This document shows positions 15,049 to 22,704 of a stretch of DNA of 33,353 nt, one piece after another. Each line of letters opens with the position of its first letter. Within the stretch, counting starts at the first letter, position 1. Source of the DNA: an uncultured Oribacterium sp. (GTDB lineage Bacteria; Bacillota; Clostridia; Lachnospirales; Lachnospiraceae); the NCBI GenBank assembly GCA_902485915.1, contig CABTMH010000117.1:1-33353 (forward strand), in the 5' to 3' direction. The notes under the pieces were generated by a model. That model worked only from the letters and a program-made list of their open reading frames with translations. It did not search any database and was not told the DNA's origin. The translations under genes and the position numbers were made by a program.

Positions 15049-16512
15049 ATGAAAATCAAACGAGATAAACGTGTAGAGCTGCTGGCCCCGGCCGGTTCGT
15101 TCCAGTCCGTGGTCGCGGCGGTCAATGCCGGCGCCGACGCGGTATACATGGGCGGCCGTCGCTTCGGTGCCCGCGCCTACGCGGATTCAGCACAGGCTGA
15201 GGGGGAAGATATGGTGATGGAGGCGATCCGTTACTGTCATCTCTTCTCGGTAAAACTATATATGACGGTAAATATACTCTTTAAGGACGACGAACTTAAG
15301 GAGCTTTTTTCGTACGTAAAACCCTATTACGAGGCGGGCGTCGACGGCCTCATCATGCAGGATCTCGGCGCCGTGCGCGTGATCAGGTCAATGTTTCCGG
15401 ACCTCGAGGTACATGCCAGCACACAGCAGACCATCACCAGCGTGGCCGGTGCCCGCATGGCGCAGCGCTTCGGCATGACCCGTGCCGTCGTATCCCGGGA
15501 GCTCAGTCTCCAGGAGATACGGAAGATCCACGACGAAAGCGGCATGGAGCTCGAGGTCTTCTGCCACGGCGCGATGTGCTACAGCTACTCCGGTGCCTGC
15601 TTCATGTCCTCACTTCTCGGTGGCCGTTCCGGTAACCGCGGACGCTGTGCCGGCACCTGTCGCCTCTGCTACGAGACCGCAGGGCAGAAGGGCTACTACC
15701 TCAGCATGAAGGACATGCAGACGATCGAGCTGCTGCCGGAGCTGATCGAAGCCGGTGCCTACAGCTTCAAGATCGAGGGCCGCATGAAGTCCCCGCTGTA
15801 TACCGCGGGGGTCGTCAGCGTCTACCGCAAGTACCTCGACCTCGCGCTCGACTGCATTGACCGAAAGCAGGATGTAGCGAAGCACACAGAGGCTGGCGCG
15901 ACGAGCGAGGAGAAGCGGCAGACAGAGAGCCCGGCGATGGTGGGCGGACAGAAAAGCGTCGCTGCCGGGGGTGCAGCGAAGCATAGAAGCGCGCCGGACT
16001 ACCGCGTGGCGGAGGAGGATCTCCGGACGCTACGCGAGATGTTCGACCGCGGCGGCACCAGCAGCTATCTGAAGAAGCATAACGGCGCGGACATGATCGC
16101 GCTGTCGGAAAAGAAGTTCCGCGCGGTGGATCAGACGGTGACGGATCGCATCCAGGCTGCGTACATCGATCGCAACCGGACGATCACGGTGGATGCCGCG
16201 ATGGACATGACGGTGGGCGCGCCGGCGGTGCTGACCCTCAGCGATGCGGCCGGGCGCATGGTGACCGCGGTGTCGGAGGACCTCGTGCTCGCAGCGGAGC
16301 AGAGGCCGATGCTGGCGACGGAGGTTGAGGCGCGGCTCCGGAAAACCGGAGGCACCGCATTTACATTAGGAGACGTACAGGTATCGGTGCATGGCGATGC
16401 GTTCTATCCGGTCGGAAAGCTGAACGAGCTTCGCCGGACCGCACTCGCGATGTATGAAGAGGAGATTTTACGTGGCTCGCAGAGAACATACGCAGCACAA
16501 TCAGATAGATAA
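15049..16512 (+). CDS. U32-family peptidase/tRNA-rRNA hydroxylation type, N-terminal part
   Basis: A 487-residue U32-family protein. The N-terminal TIM-barrel domain starts VELLAPAGSFQSVVAAVNAG. The family signature ExFxHGAMCxxxSGxCxxS is at residues about 168-186, followed by the cysteine cluster GNRGRCAGTCRLCY, whose homologues bind an Fe-S cluster in the RNA hydroxylation enzymes RlhA/TrhP. A low-complexity insertion (residues about 280-322) precedes a DUF3656-like region (residues about 325-475). In many Clostridia the U32 protein continues in the same chain; here the remaining domain is encoded by the next, overlapping frame. The Shine-Dalgarno before the ATG at 15049 is weak. The hydroxylation role is inferred from homologues. 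Confidence 0.88.
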   Translation: MKIKRDKRVELLAPAGSFQSVVAAVNAGADAVYMGGRRFGARAYADSAQAEGEDMVMEAIRYCHLFSVKLYMTVNILFKDDELKELFSYVKPYYEAGVDGLIMQDLGAVRVIRSMFPDLEVHASTQQTITSVAGARMAQRFGMTRAVVSRELSLQEIRKIHDESGMELEVFCHGAMCYSYSGACFMSSLLGGRSGNRGRCAGTCRLCYETAGQKGYYLSMKDMQTIELLPELIEAGAYSFKIEGRMKSPLYTAGVVSVYRKYLDLALDCIDRKQDVAKHTEAGATSEEKRQTESPAMVGGQKSVAAGGAAKHRSAPDYRVAEEDLRTLREMFDRGGTSSYLKKHNGADMIALSEKKFRAVDQTVTDRIQAAYIDRNRTITVDAAMDMTVGAPAVLTLSDAAGRMVTAVSEDLVLAAEQRPMLATEVEARLRKTGGTAFTLGDVQVSVHGDAFYPVGKLNELRRTALAMYEEEILRGSQRTYAAQSDR

Positions 16513-17680
16513 GCGGAAGCAGGCTTCGGCATCCGCGGGTCGAAAGGAAAAGTCGACCGAAACCGGACGGAGAAACGACCGTGCGAGATCGGAGCGTAGT
16601 GCAGCCCCGAAGCGCGGCGGGAACCGTGCGCCTGGCGAGAGCCGTCGCGCGGGCGAGCGGACGCAGACGGAGCGCACATCAGGGGCATATACGGCGTCCG
16701 GGACCGCGGCACGCGGCGGGAACCGTGCGCCTGGCGAGAGCCGTCGTGCGGGTGCACGGGTGCAGACGGAGCATACGCCAGGGGCATATACGGCGTCCGG
16801 GACCGCAGCGCGCGACTGGGCGCTGCCGGTGGCGGTGACGGTCGAGACGGAGGCGCAGCTCGCGGAGGTGCTGAGGCACGACGCGGTCGCGCTCGTGTAC
16901 CTCGACGAAGCCTGTTTCACGGATTTCACCGCGCTGATCCAGCGGGTGCATGCCGCCGGAAAGCAGGCGGGGCTTCGCCTCCGCCGCATCCAGCGCGACC
17001 TCGAGGCGAGCGGGCGGAAGGCGGAAAACAGCGCGGAGCGTTTGGCCGGACTCTGGAAGGCGGCGTGTGATGCGCAGCCGCCGAGCTGCCTCCCGGATGT
17101 TCTGCTGGTGCGGAATCTCGATGAGGCGATGCTGCTCGAGGACTTCTTCGCGGCGCATCCGGAGCTGAAGGCGCGCATCCGTCGGAACTTCGACTATACC
17201 GTTTACGGCTATAATCAGGAAGCGATCCAGGCACTGGCGTCCCTCGGTGCCGACGGGCTCACCTATCCGATCGAGCTTACGTACCACGAGTGCCGGAAGC
17301 TTCGGGAGAAGCTCCGGAGCAGTGGCCCAGGCGAGCTGCCGTTCGAGCTGATGATCTACGGGCATCTGCCGATGATGGTGAGTGCGAACTGTATACAGCG
17401 GACGAGCGCGCACTGTGATCACGGCAACCGGATCCTGCAGCTGCGCGATCGTATGGGGAAGGACATGCCGGTGCGCTGCTACTGTACGTACTGCTACAAT
17501 CAGATCTTCAATGCCGAGCCGCTCGTGCTCTATGATCTGCCGGATGAGGTGCGTGCGCTGCAGCCACAGTGCCTGCGCTACGATTTCTCGGTGGAGCCGG
17601 CGGCGGTGGTGCGACAGGTGCTCGAGGGCGCGGTGCCACGCAGTATGACGCGAGGGCACTTCCGCCATGGGATCGAGTGA
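16472..17680 (+). CDS. U32-family C-terminal domain protein (split from the upstream gene)
   Basis: A 402-residue protein from the preferred GTG start. Residues 1-115 are basic and low in complexity and contain a 33-residue tandem duplication. From PVAVTVETEAQL onward it resembles the C-terminal domain of the long clostridial U32 proteins (YNQEAIQALASLGADGLTYPIEL, IYGHLPMMVSANC, CYCTYCYNQI, CLRYDFSVEP). The cysteines in HCDHGNR and CYCTYC look like metal ligands. The frame overlaps the N-part gene by 41 bases. An ATG at 16454 is in frame, but AAGAGGAGA (16457-16465) lies 6 bases before GTG 16472, so GTG is the likelier start. It is either a true gene fission with coupled translation or a frameshifted single gene. 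Confidence 0.78.
   Translation: MARREHTQHNQIDKRKQASASAGRKEKSTETGRRNDRARSERSAAPKRGGNRAPGESRRAGERTQTERTSGAYTASGTAARGGNRAPGESRRAGARVQTEHTPGAYTASGTAARDWALPVAVTVETEAQLAEVLRHDAVALVYLDEACFTDFTALIQRVHAAGKQAGLRLRRIQRDLEASGRKAENSAERLAGLWKAACDAQPPSCLPDVLLVRNLDEAMLLEDFFAAHPELKARIRRNFDYTVYGYNQEAIQALASLGADGLTYPIELTYHECRKLREKLRSSGPGELPFELMIYGHLPMMVSANCIQRTSAHCDHGNRILQLRDRMGKDMPVRCYCTYCYNQIFNAEPLVLYDLPDEVRALQPQCLRYDFSVEPAAVVRQVLEGAVPRSMTRGHFRHGIE
16613..16810 (+). repeat. 99-bp tandem repeat (2 units) in the U32 C-part gene
   Basis: Unit 1 is 16613-16711 and unit 2 is 16712-16810. Each begins CGCGGCGGGAACCGTGCGCC and encodes RGGNRAPGESRRAG and GAYTASGTAA. They differ at few bases, so the duplication is recent. 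The period of 33 codons keeps the frame. Confidence 0.92.
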
Positions 17681-17711
17681 GTCTGTATGATGGATGCTTA
17701 GAGGATGAATC

Positions 17712-19184
17712 ATGATTAATCTTTTTATCACGGCGACGAAGTACATTCAGCTGCTGCTGATCGTGCTCTACACCTACTGCAATTTCCGATATCTGTCCAT
17801 CCCGGACCAGGAGGACGCGGACCCACTCTGCGACTGGCAGCTCCGTATCATCCTGCTGGTTCATTTTCTGATGAACTGTATCATCTATCTGAAGACGGCG
17901 GACATGAGTGCAGTGTGGTTCTACCTCCTGCAGCTCGCGTTTTTCCTGCTGTACACCTTCGGGGCGCAGCGGCTCTACCGGAACCTGAACCGGCTGCTGC
18001 TGAACAACACGGTGTTTTTTCTCACCTACGGACTCATCATGCTGGAGCGCCTCGATGCGACGAAGGCGATGAAGCAGTTCGTGATCATCGTCGGTGCGGC
18101 GACACTCACGCTCGTCATCCCGTATCTCATCGATAAAATCTGGGACCTCATGCGCTGGCGGTACGCCTTCGCCGCCGTCGGCATCCTGCTGCAGGGCGTC
18201 GTGCTGATCATCGGCGCGACGAGCTACGGCGCGAAGATGTCGATTTCGATCGGCGGCTTCACCTTCCAGGCGTCGGAGATCGTGAAGATCACCTTCGTGC
18301 TGGCGATGGCCGGCATGCTGAGCCGTGCGACGGACTTCAGAGACATCGTCCGCAGCTCGCTGGTGGCGGCTGCGCATGTGCTGCTGCTCGTCGCCTGCAA
18401 GGACCTCGGCTCCGCGCTGATTTTCTGCCTCGCATACCTCGTGATGATCTTCATCGCGACGAACCGCAGTCTCTACCTCATGCTCGGCACGGCGGCGATG
18501 GGCGGCGCGTCGGTGTTCAGCTACTATGCTTTTTCGCACGTGCGGAAGCGTGTGTTCGCGTGGATCAATCCATGGGCGGACATCGACGATAAGGGCTACC
18601 AGATCACACAGTCCCTCTTCGCGATCGGCACCGGCGGCTTCGCGGGCCTCGGCCTCTACCAGGGCATACCGAATCGCATCCCGATCGTCGAAAAGGACTT
18701 CATCATCTCGGCGATTTCCGAGGAGATGGGCGCGATCACCGCGATCTGCATCATCCTCGTGTGCCTCGGCTGCTTCATGCAGATGATGGTCATCGCCACC
18801 TACATGGAGGACAGCTTCTACAAGCTCGTGGCGGTCGGCCTCGCGATCGAGTACATCGTGCAGTCCTTCCTCACGATCGGCGGCGCGATCAAGTTCATCC
18901 CGTCGACCGGTGTGACACTGCCGTTCATCAGCTACGGCGGCTCGTCACTCGTCTCGGCCTTCATCGTCTTCGCGATCATCCAGGCGCTCTACATCATCCA
19001 GGGTAACGAGGATGAGGCGGACGAGCTTGAGGAGCTGGGGACGTACGAGGAGACGCCGGACGACGAGGACGACCTGCTGGAGGACGACGAAGCACTGGAG
19101 GAGGACGAAGAACTGGAAGCGGACAATGCTGAGACGGATGACTACGCGTCGGAGCAGGTTTCTGCAGAAGATTTAGACCTGTAA
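17712..19184 (+). CDS. FtsW/RodA/SpoVE-family SEDS glycosyltransferase
   Basis: Polytopic peptidoglycan glycosyltransferase of the SEDS family, 490 residues. It has several N-terminal membrane segments before the core. The signature region is present: GASFSIGGFTFQASEIVK-like (here SISIGGFTFQASEIVKI), ACKDLGSALIF, GYQITQSLFAIGTGGFAGLGL, and VTLPFISYGGSSLVSAF near the end. The last 55-60 residues are a strikingly acidic tail (about half Asp/Glu). The gene follows the U32 part by 31 bases and precedes a class B PBP by 12 bases, the usual SEDS-bPBP pair that makes and cross-links septal or side-wall peptidoglycan. Whether it works in division or elongation cannot be read from the sequence; proximity to zapA hints at division. 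Confidence 0.92.
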   Translation: MINLFITATKYIQLLLIVLYTYCNFRYLSIPDQEDADPLCDWQLRIILLVHFLMNCIIYLKTADMSAVWFYLLQLAFFLLYTFGAQRLYRNLNRLLLNNTVFFLTYGLIMLERLDATKAMKQFVIIVGAATLTLVIPYLIDKIWDLMRWRYAFAAVGILLQGVVLIIGATSYGAKMSISIGGFTFQASEIVKITFVLAMAGMLSRATDFRDIVRSSLVAAAHVLLLVACKDLGSALIFCLAYLVMIFIATNRSLYLMLGTAAMGGASVFSYYAFSHVRKRVFAWINPWADIDDKGYQITQSLFAIGTGGFAGLGLYQGIPNRIPIVEKDFIISAISEEMGAITAICIILVCLGCFMQMMVIATYMEDSFYKLVAVGLAIEYIVQSFLTIGGAIKFIPSTGVTLPFISYGGSSLVSAFIVFAIIQALYIIQGNEDEADELEELGTYEETPDDEDDLLEDDEALEEDEELEADNAETDDYASEQVSAEDLDL

Positions 19185-19196
19185 GAGAGGACGATC

Positions 19197-20693
19197 ATGA
19201 CTGAAAAGAAATCCCGTTCCGGGAAGCAGAAATCAAATCGAAATATCGTGGGTTTCATCTACTTCTTCGCGCTGCTGTTTTTCGCGATGATCGCGTACAT
19301 GATCTACTTCATCGGCTGGCAGTCGGAGGACCTCATGGGAAACTCGTACAACCCGCGCATGGAGGTCTTCAACGACCGCTTCGTGCGAGGTGCGATTCTG
19401 TCCGCGGACGGGCAGGTGCTCGCACAGACCTCAGTGACGGATACCCGTGTGCATCAGGATGGCTCCGTGAATCCGGATGGCACGTATACAGAGACGCGGC
19501 AGTACCCGTTCGGCGGCGTGTTCGCGCAGGCCGTCGGCTACTCGACGAAGGGAAAGACCGGCATCGAGGCACTCGCGAACTTCTACCTGATGGATTCCAA
19601 TGCAAATCCCGTAAGTCAGGTGGTCGATGAGATCATGGAGACGAAGAGCCTCGGAGATAATGTGGTGACGACCCTCGACGCCGGACTCCAGAAGGTGGCG
19701 TATGATGCGCTCGGAGATCAGAAGGGGGCGGTGATCGCCATGAATCCGACGACGGGCGAGGTCCTCGCGATGGCCTCGAAGCCGAGCTTCGACCCGAACA
19801 CCATCGTAGAGGACTGGGATGACATCGTGAATCATCAGTCGGCGGATGCGCCACTGCTGAACCGCTGCACCCAGGGACTCTATGCGCCGGGCTCGACCTT
19901 TAAGATCGTGATGGCGCTCGAGTATATGCGGGAGCATCCGAAGGACTGGCAGGATTTCCGCTTTGACTGCGACGGTGAGTACCAGGATCCGGCGGATGAG
20001 CGCTACGTCGTGCACTGCTACGGCGGCGAGACCCACGGAAGTGAGGATCTGTCGTCGGCCTTTGCGAACTCCTGTAATGCGGCCTTTTCGAAGATCGGTA
20101 CGCTGACGGATCCGAAGAAGCTGCTGGAGACCGGCGATGCGCTGCTCTTTAATCAGGATCTGCCGATCAGCATCGCCTCGAGTAAGAGCCGGCTGAAGCT
20201 CGCCACCGATGCCGACCCATGGACGATGATGCAGACCGCCATCGGCCAGGGCGACACGATGATGAGCCCGCTCCATGAGGTCATCCTCAGTGCGGCGATC
20301 GCGAACGGCGGCGTGCTCGTCGAGCCGACGCTGCTCCGACAGGTGCAGTCCGCGGACGGTAAGGTCGTGAAGACCTTCGGCGAGGGCGCGAAGCGTACGC
20401 TGATGAGCGCGGAGGAGGCGTCGACACTCGGCGGCTTCATGCGCCGCGTCGTCACCGAGGGTACCGCGTCGGTGCTTCGGAAGGCGGACTACGAGGCGGC
20501 CGGCAAGACCGGCTCCGCCGAGGTCGTGAAGAACGGAGAGAAGAGCACCACCGCCTGGTTCACCGGCTTCGCGCCGTACGAGAACCCGGAAATCGCCATC
20601 TGCGTCGTCGTCGAGGACGGCGAAACCGGCGGCCGCACCGCCGCGCCGATCGCCCGGGAGGTGCTGGACTACTGGCTCGAAGAGCGAGGATGA
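19197..20693 (+). CDS. Class B penicillin-binding protein (PbpA/PBP2 type)
   Basis: Membrane-anchored peptidoglycan transpeptidase, 498 residues. There is one N-terminal membrane anchor (residues 18-40) and a short non-catalytic part with RGAILSADGQVLAQT. The transpeptidase domain carries all three active-site motifs: Ser233-x-x-Lys236 (STFK), Ser292-Cys-Asn294, and Lys437-Thr-Gly. The short N-terminal region matches the PbpA type rather than the long PBP2/FtsI types. GAGAGGA precedes the ATG. It is paired with the SEDS gene 12 bases upstream and is last in the operon, ahead of a hairpin. Confidence 0.93.
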   Translation: MTEKKSRSGKQKSNRNIVGFIYFFALLFFAMIAYMIYFIGWQSEDLMGNSYNPRMEVFNDRFVRGAILSADGQVLAQTSVTDTRVHQDGSVNPDGTYTETRQYPFGGVFAQAVGYSTKGKTGIEALANFYLMDSNANPVSQVVDEIMETKSLGDNVVTTLDAGLQKVAYDALGDQKGAVIAMNPTTGEVLAMASKPSFDPNTIVEDWDDIVNHQSADAPLLNRCTQGLYAPGSTFKIVMALEYMREHPKDWQDFRFDCDGEYQDPADERYVVHCYGGETHGSEDLSSAFANSCNAAFSKIGTLTDPKKLLETGDALLFNQDLPISIASSKSRLKLATDADPWTMMQTAIGQGDTMMSPLHEVILSAAIANGGVLVEPTLLRQVQSADGKVVKTFGEGAKRTLMSAEEASTLGGFMRRVVTEGTASVLRKADYEAAGKTGSAEVVKNGEKSTTAWFTGFAPYENPEIAICVVVEDGETGGRTAAPIAREVLDYWLEERG

Positions 20694-20713
20694 GATGAAA
20701 GCCTGAACTGTTT

Positions 20714-20742
20714 CGAAAGCTGTGCCATAGGCACAGCTTTCG
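20714..20742 (+). terminator. Hairpin terminator after the PBP gene
   Basis: A 13-bp perfect stem (CGAAAGCTGTGCC / GGCACAGCTTTCG, loop ATA), 20 bases after the stop. The following sequence (TGCATTTC) is only weakly T-rich. Confidence 0.65.
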
Positions 20743-20778
20743 TGCATTTCGCCCCTTTTCTCCACCCGCGCGAGGGCG

Positions 20779-20784
20779 TATAAT
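20779..20784 (+). promoter_or_regulatory. -10 element of the ABC exporter operon
   Basis: A perfect TATAAT lies 54 bases before the ATG at 20839. The expected -35 region (TTTTCT, about 20756) is poor. The placement shows that the open frame starting at GTG 20785 is not translated from there. Confidence 0.5.
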
Positions 20785-20838
20785 GTGAAGATAAAACGGC
20801 GCAGCATCAGAGTGCCGAAACTATCCAGGAGAGTAACT

Positions 20839-22704
20839 ATGAAGCGTTTACTGACTTATATCCGGGACTACCGGATCCGCGCCGTCCTGGCGCCACTGTT
20901 CAAGTGCCTCGAGGCGTGCTTCGACCTCTTCGTACCGCTCGTCATCTCGAGTATGATCGACCGCGGTATCCGAGGCGGCAACCTAAGCTATGTTTTCCGC
21001 ATGGGCGGTCTGCTGCTCGCGCTCGCCGCGATCGGCCTCCTGTGCTCCTTTACGGCGCAGTTCTTCGCCGCGAAGGTCGCGATCCATACCGGAAAGGGCC
21101 TGCGCAACGACCTCTTCAGGCACATAAATTCGCTCGGCTATCGTGAGATTGATACGCTCGGCACCAGCACCCTGATCACGCGCATGACCTCCGACATCAA
21201 TGCTGTCGAGAGCGGTGTCAACATGGCGCTTCGCCTTTTCATGCGCTCGCCGTTCATCGTCTTCGGTGCCATGATCATGGCCTTCACGATCAGTGCCCGC
21301 GCCGGCCTCATCTTCGCCGTGACTATCGTGATCCTCTTCATCGTCGTCTTCGGCATCATCCTGACGACCGCGCCGATGTATCGCGCGAACCAGGGCCAGC
21401 TCGACCGCATCATGAAGACAACCCGCGAGAATCTCCTCGGCGTCCGCGTGGTGCGCGCCTTCAATCGCCAGGCCTCGGAGATCGAGGAGTTCCGTCGCGA
21501 GAACGAGCGCCTCACCCAGATGCAGGTCAGCGTCGGCCGCATCTCCGCGCTGCTGAATCCGGTGACCTACGTCATCATCAACCTCGCCATCGTCTACCTC
21601 ATCTATCGAGGCGGCGGCTTCGTCTATGAGGGCGCGATCACCCAGGGCGGCCTCGTCGCGCTCGTGAACTACATGTCGCAGATCCTCGTCGAGCTCATCA
21701 AGCTCGCGAACCTCATCATCCAGATCACCCGCGCCATGGCCAGCATGAACCGCATCGACGGCATCTTCGAGCTGCAGCCGGCCGTGTCCGATGCGGCAGC
21801 GCCAGCGTTCCAGTGTAGTGGTGACCAGGACAGCCGCGTCCCGGCGGTCGAGTTCCGGCAGGCAGCATTTGCCTATACCGAGGGGGCCGAGGAGGCGCTT
21901 CGCGACATCAGCTTCCGCGCGATGCCGGGCCAGACCATCGGCGTCATCGGCGGTACCGGTGCCGGCAAGACGACGCTCATCAACCTGATCCCGCGTTTCT
22001 ACGATGTGACCGCAGGCGAGGTGCTCGTCTCGGGACAGGATGTCCGTGACTATGCGCCGGCGACGTTGCGAGAGAAGATCGGTCTCGTACCGCAGCGCTC
22101 CGTGCTGTTCCGCGGGACGCTCCGCTCGAACATGCAGTGGGGGAAGCCGGATGCGACGGATGCGGAGATCTACGCCGCGCTGAAGACCGCCCAGGCCTAC
22201 GATTTCGTAGAGCAGAAGGGTGAAGGCCTCGAGCTCCAGGTCGAGCAGGAGGGCCGGAACTTCTCCGGTGGACAGAAGCAGCGACTCGCGATCGCTCGTG
22301 CGCTCGTGCGTCGTCCGGAAATCCTGATCCTCGACGACTCTGCGTCCGCGCTGGACTTCGCGACGGATGCCGCACTTCGAAAGGCGATTAAGAGTGACAC
22401 CGAGAACATGACCGTGTTCATCATCTCGCAGCGTGTCTCGACCGTTCGGAATTCGGACCAGATCATCGTCCTCGATGACGGTCAGGTGGCCGGCATCGGC
22501 ACCCACGCTGAGCTCTACCGGAGCTGTCAGGTCTACCATGAGATATGCCTGTCACAGCTGAGTCAGGAAGAAGCTGAGCGCAGTGACGATGCTGCGCAGC
22601 CGGCATCTGCTGCAGGTAGTGGCCGTCCGGCAGCTGGGCGCAGTGACGATGTGGAGGGAAAAGCATTGGCCGAAGCACAGAACGAAGGAAAGGAGGTGCA
22701 GTGA
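20839..22704 (+). CDS. ABC exporter half-transporter, degenerate-site subunit
   Basis: Membrane ATP-driven exporter half, 621 residues: a six-helix transmembrane domain (about 1-310) and a nucleotide-binding domain (about 335-575). Walker A is GGTGAGKTT (near residue 371) and the signature FSGGQKQR is canonical. The Walker B is followed by Asp instead of the catalytic Glu (LILDDSAS), and the H-loop has Gln instead of His (ISQR). This is the degenerate half of a BmrCD/TM287-288-type heterodimer. A 50-residue Ala/Ser/Asp-rich tail has a 60-bp repeated segment. AGGAGAG (20827-20833) fixes the ATG at 20839. The stop overlaps the next start (TGATG). The substrate is unknown; drug or lipid efflux is typical of the family. 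Confidence 0.93.
   Translation: MKRLLTYIRDYRIRAVLAPLFKCLEACFDLFVPLVISSMIDRGIRGGNLSYVFRMGGLLLALAAIGLLCSFTAQFFAAKVAIHTGKGLRNDLFRHINSLGYREIDTLGTSTLITRMTSDINAVESGVNMALRLFMRSPFIVFGAMIMAFTISARAGLIFAVTIVILFIVVFGIILTTAPMYRANQGQLDRIMKTTRENLLGVRVVRAFNRQASEIEEFRRENERLTQMQVSVGRISALLNPVTYVIINLAIVYLIYRGGGFVYEGAITQGGLVALVNYMSQILVELIKLANLIIQITRAMASMNRIDGIFELQPAVSDAAAPAFQCSGDQDSRVPAVEFRQAAFAYTEGAEEALRDISFRAMPGQTIGVIGGTGAGKTTLINLIPRFYDVTAGEVLVSGQDVRDYAPATLREKIGLVPQRSVLFRGTLRSNMQWGKPDATDAEIYAALKTAQAYDFVEQKGEGLELQVEQEGRNFSGGQKQRLAIARALVRRPEILILDDSASALDFATDAALRKAIKSDTENMTVFIISQRVSTVRNSDQIIVLDDGQVAGIGTHAELYRSCQVYHEICLSQLSQEEAERSDDAAQPASAAGSGRPAAGRSDDVEGKALAEAQNEGKEVQ
22572..22651 (+). repeat. 60-bp period repeat in the ABC subunit tail
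   Basis: AGCTGAGCGCAGTGACGATG at 22572 recurs with one change at 22632. The period is 60 bp (20 codons), with the middle of the unit diverged. Both encode RSDD. Confidence 0.6.

Noticed and set aside
20785..20838. Longer N terminus for the first ABC subunit
   Set aside because: The GTG directly follows a TATAAT box and would precede the transcription start; the Shine-Dalgarno fits ATG 20839.
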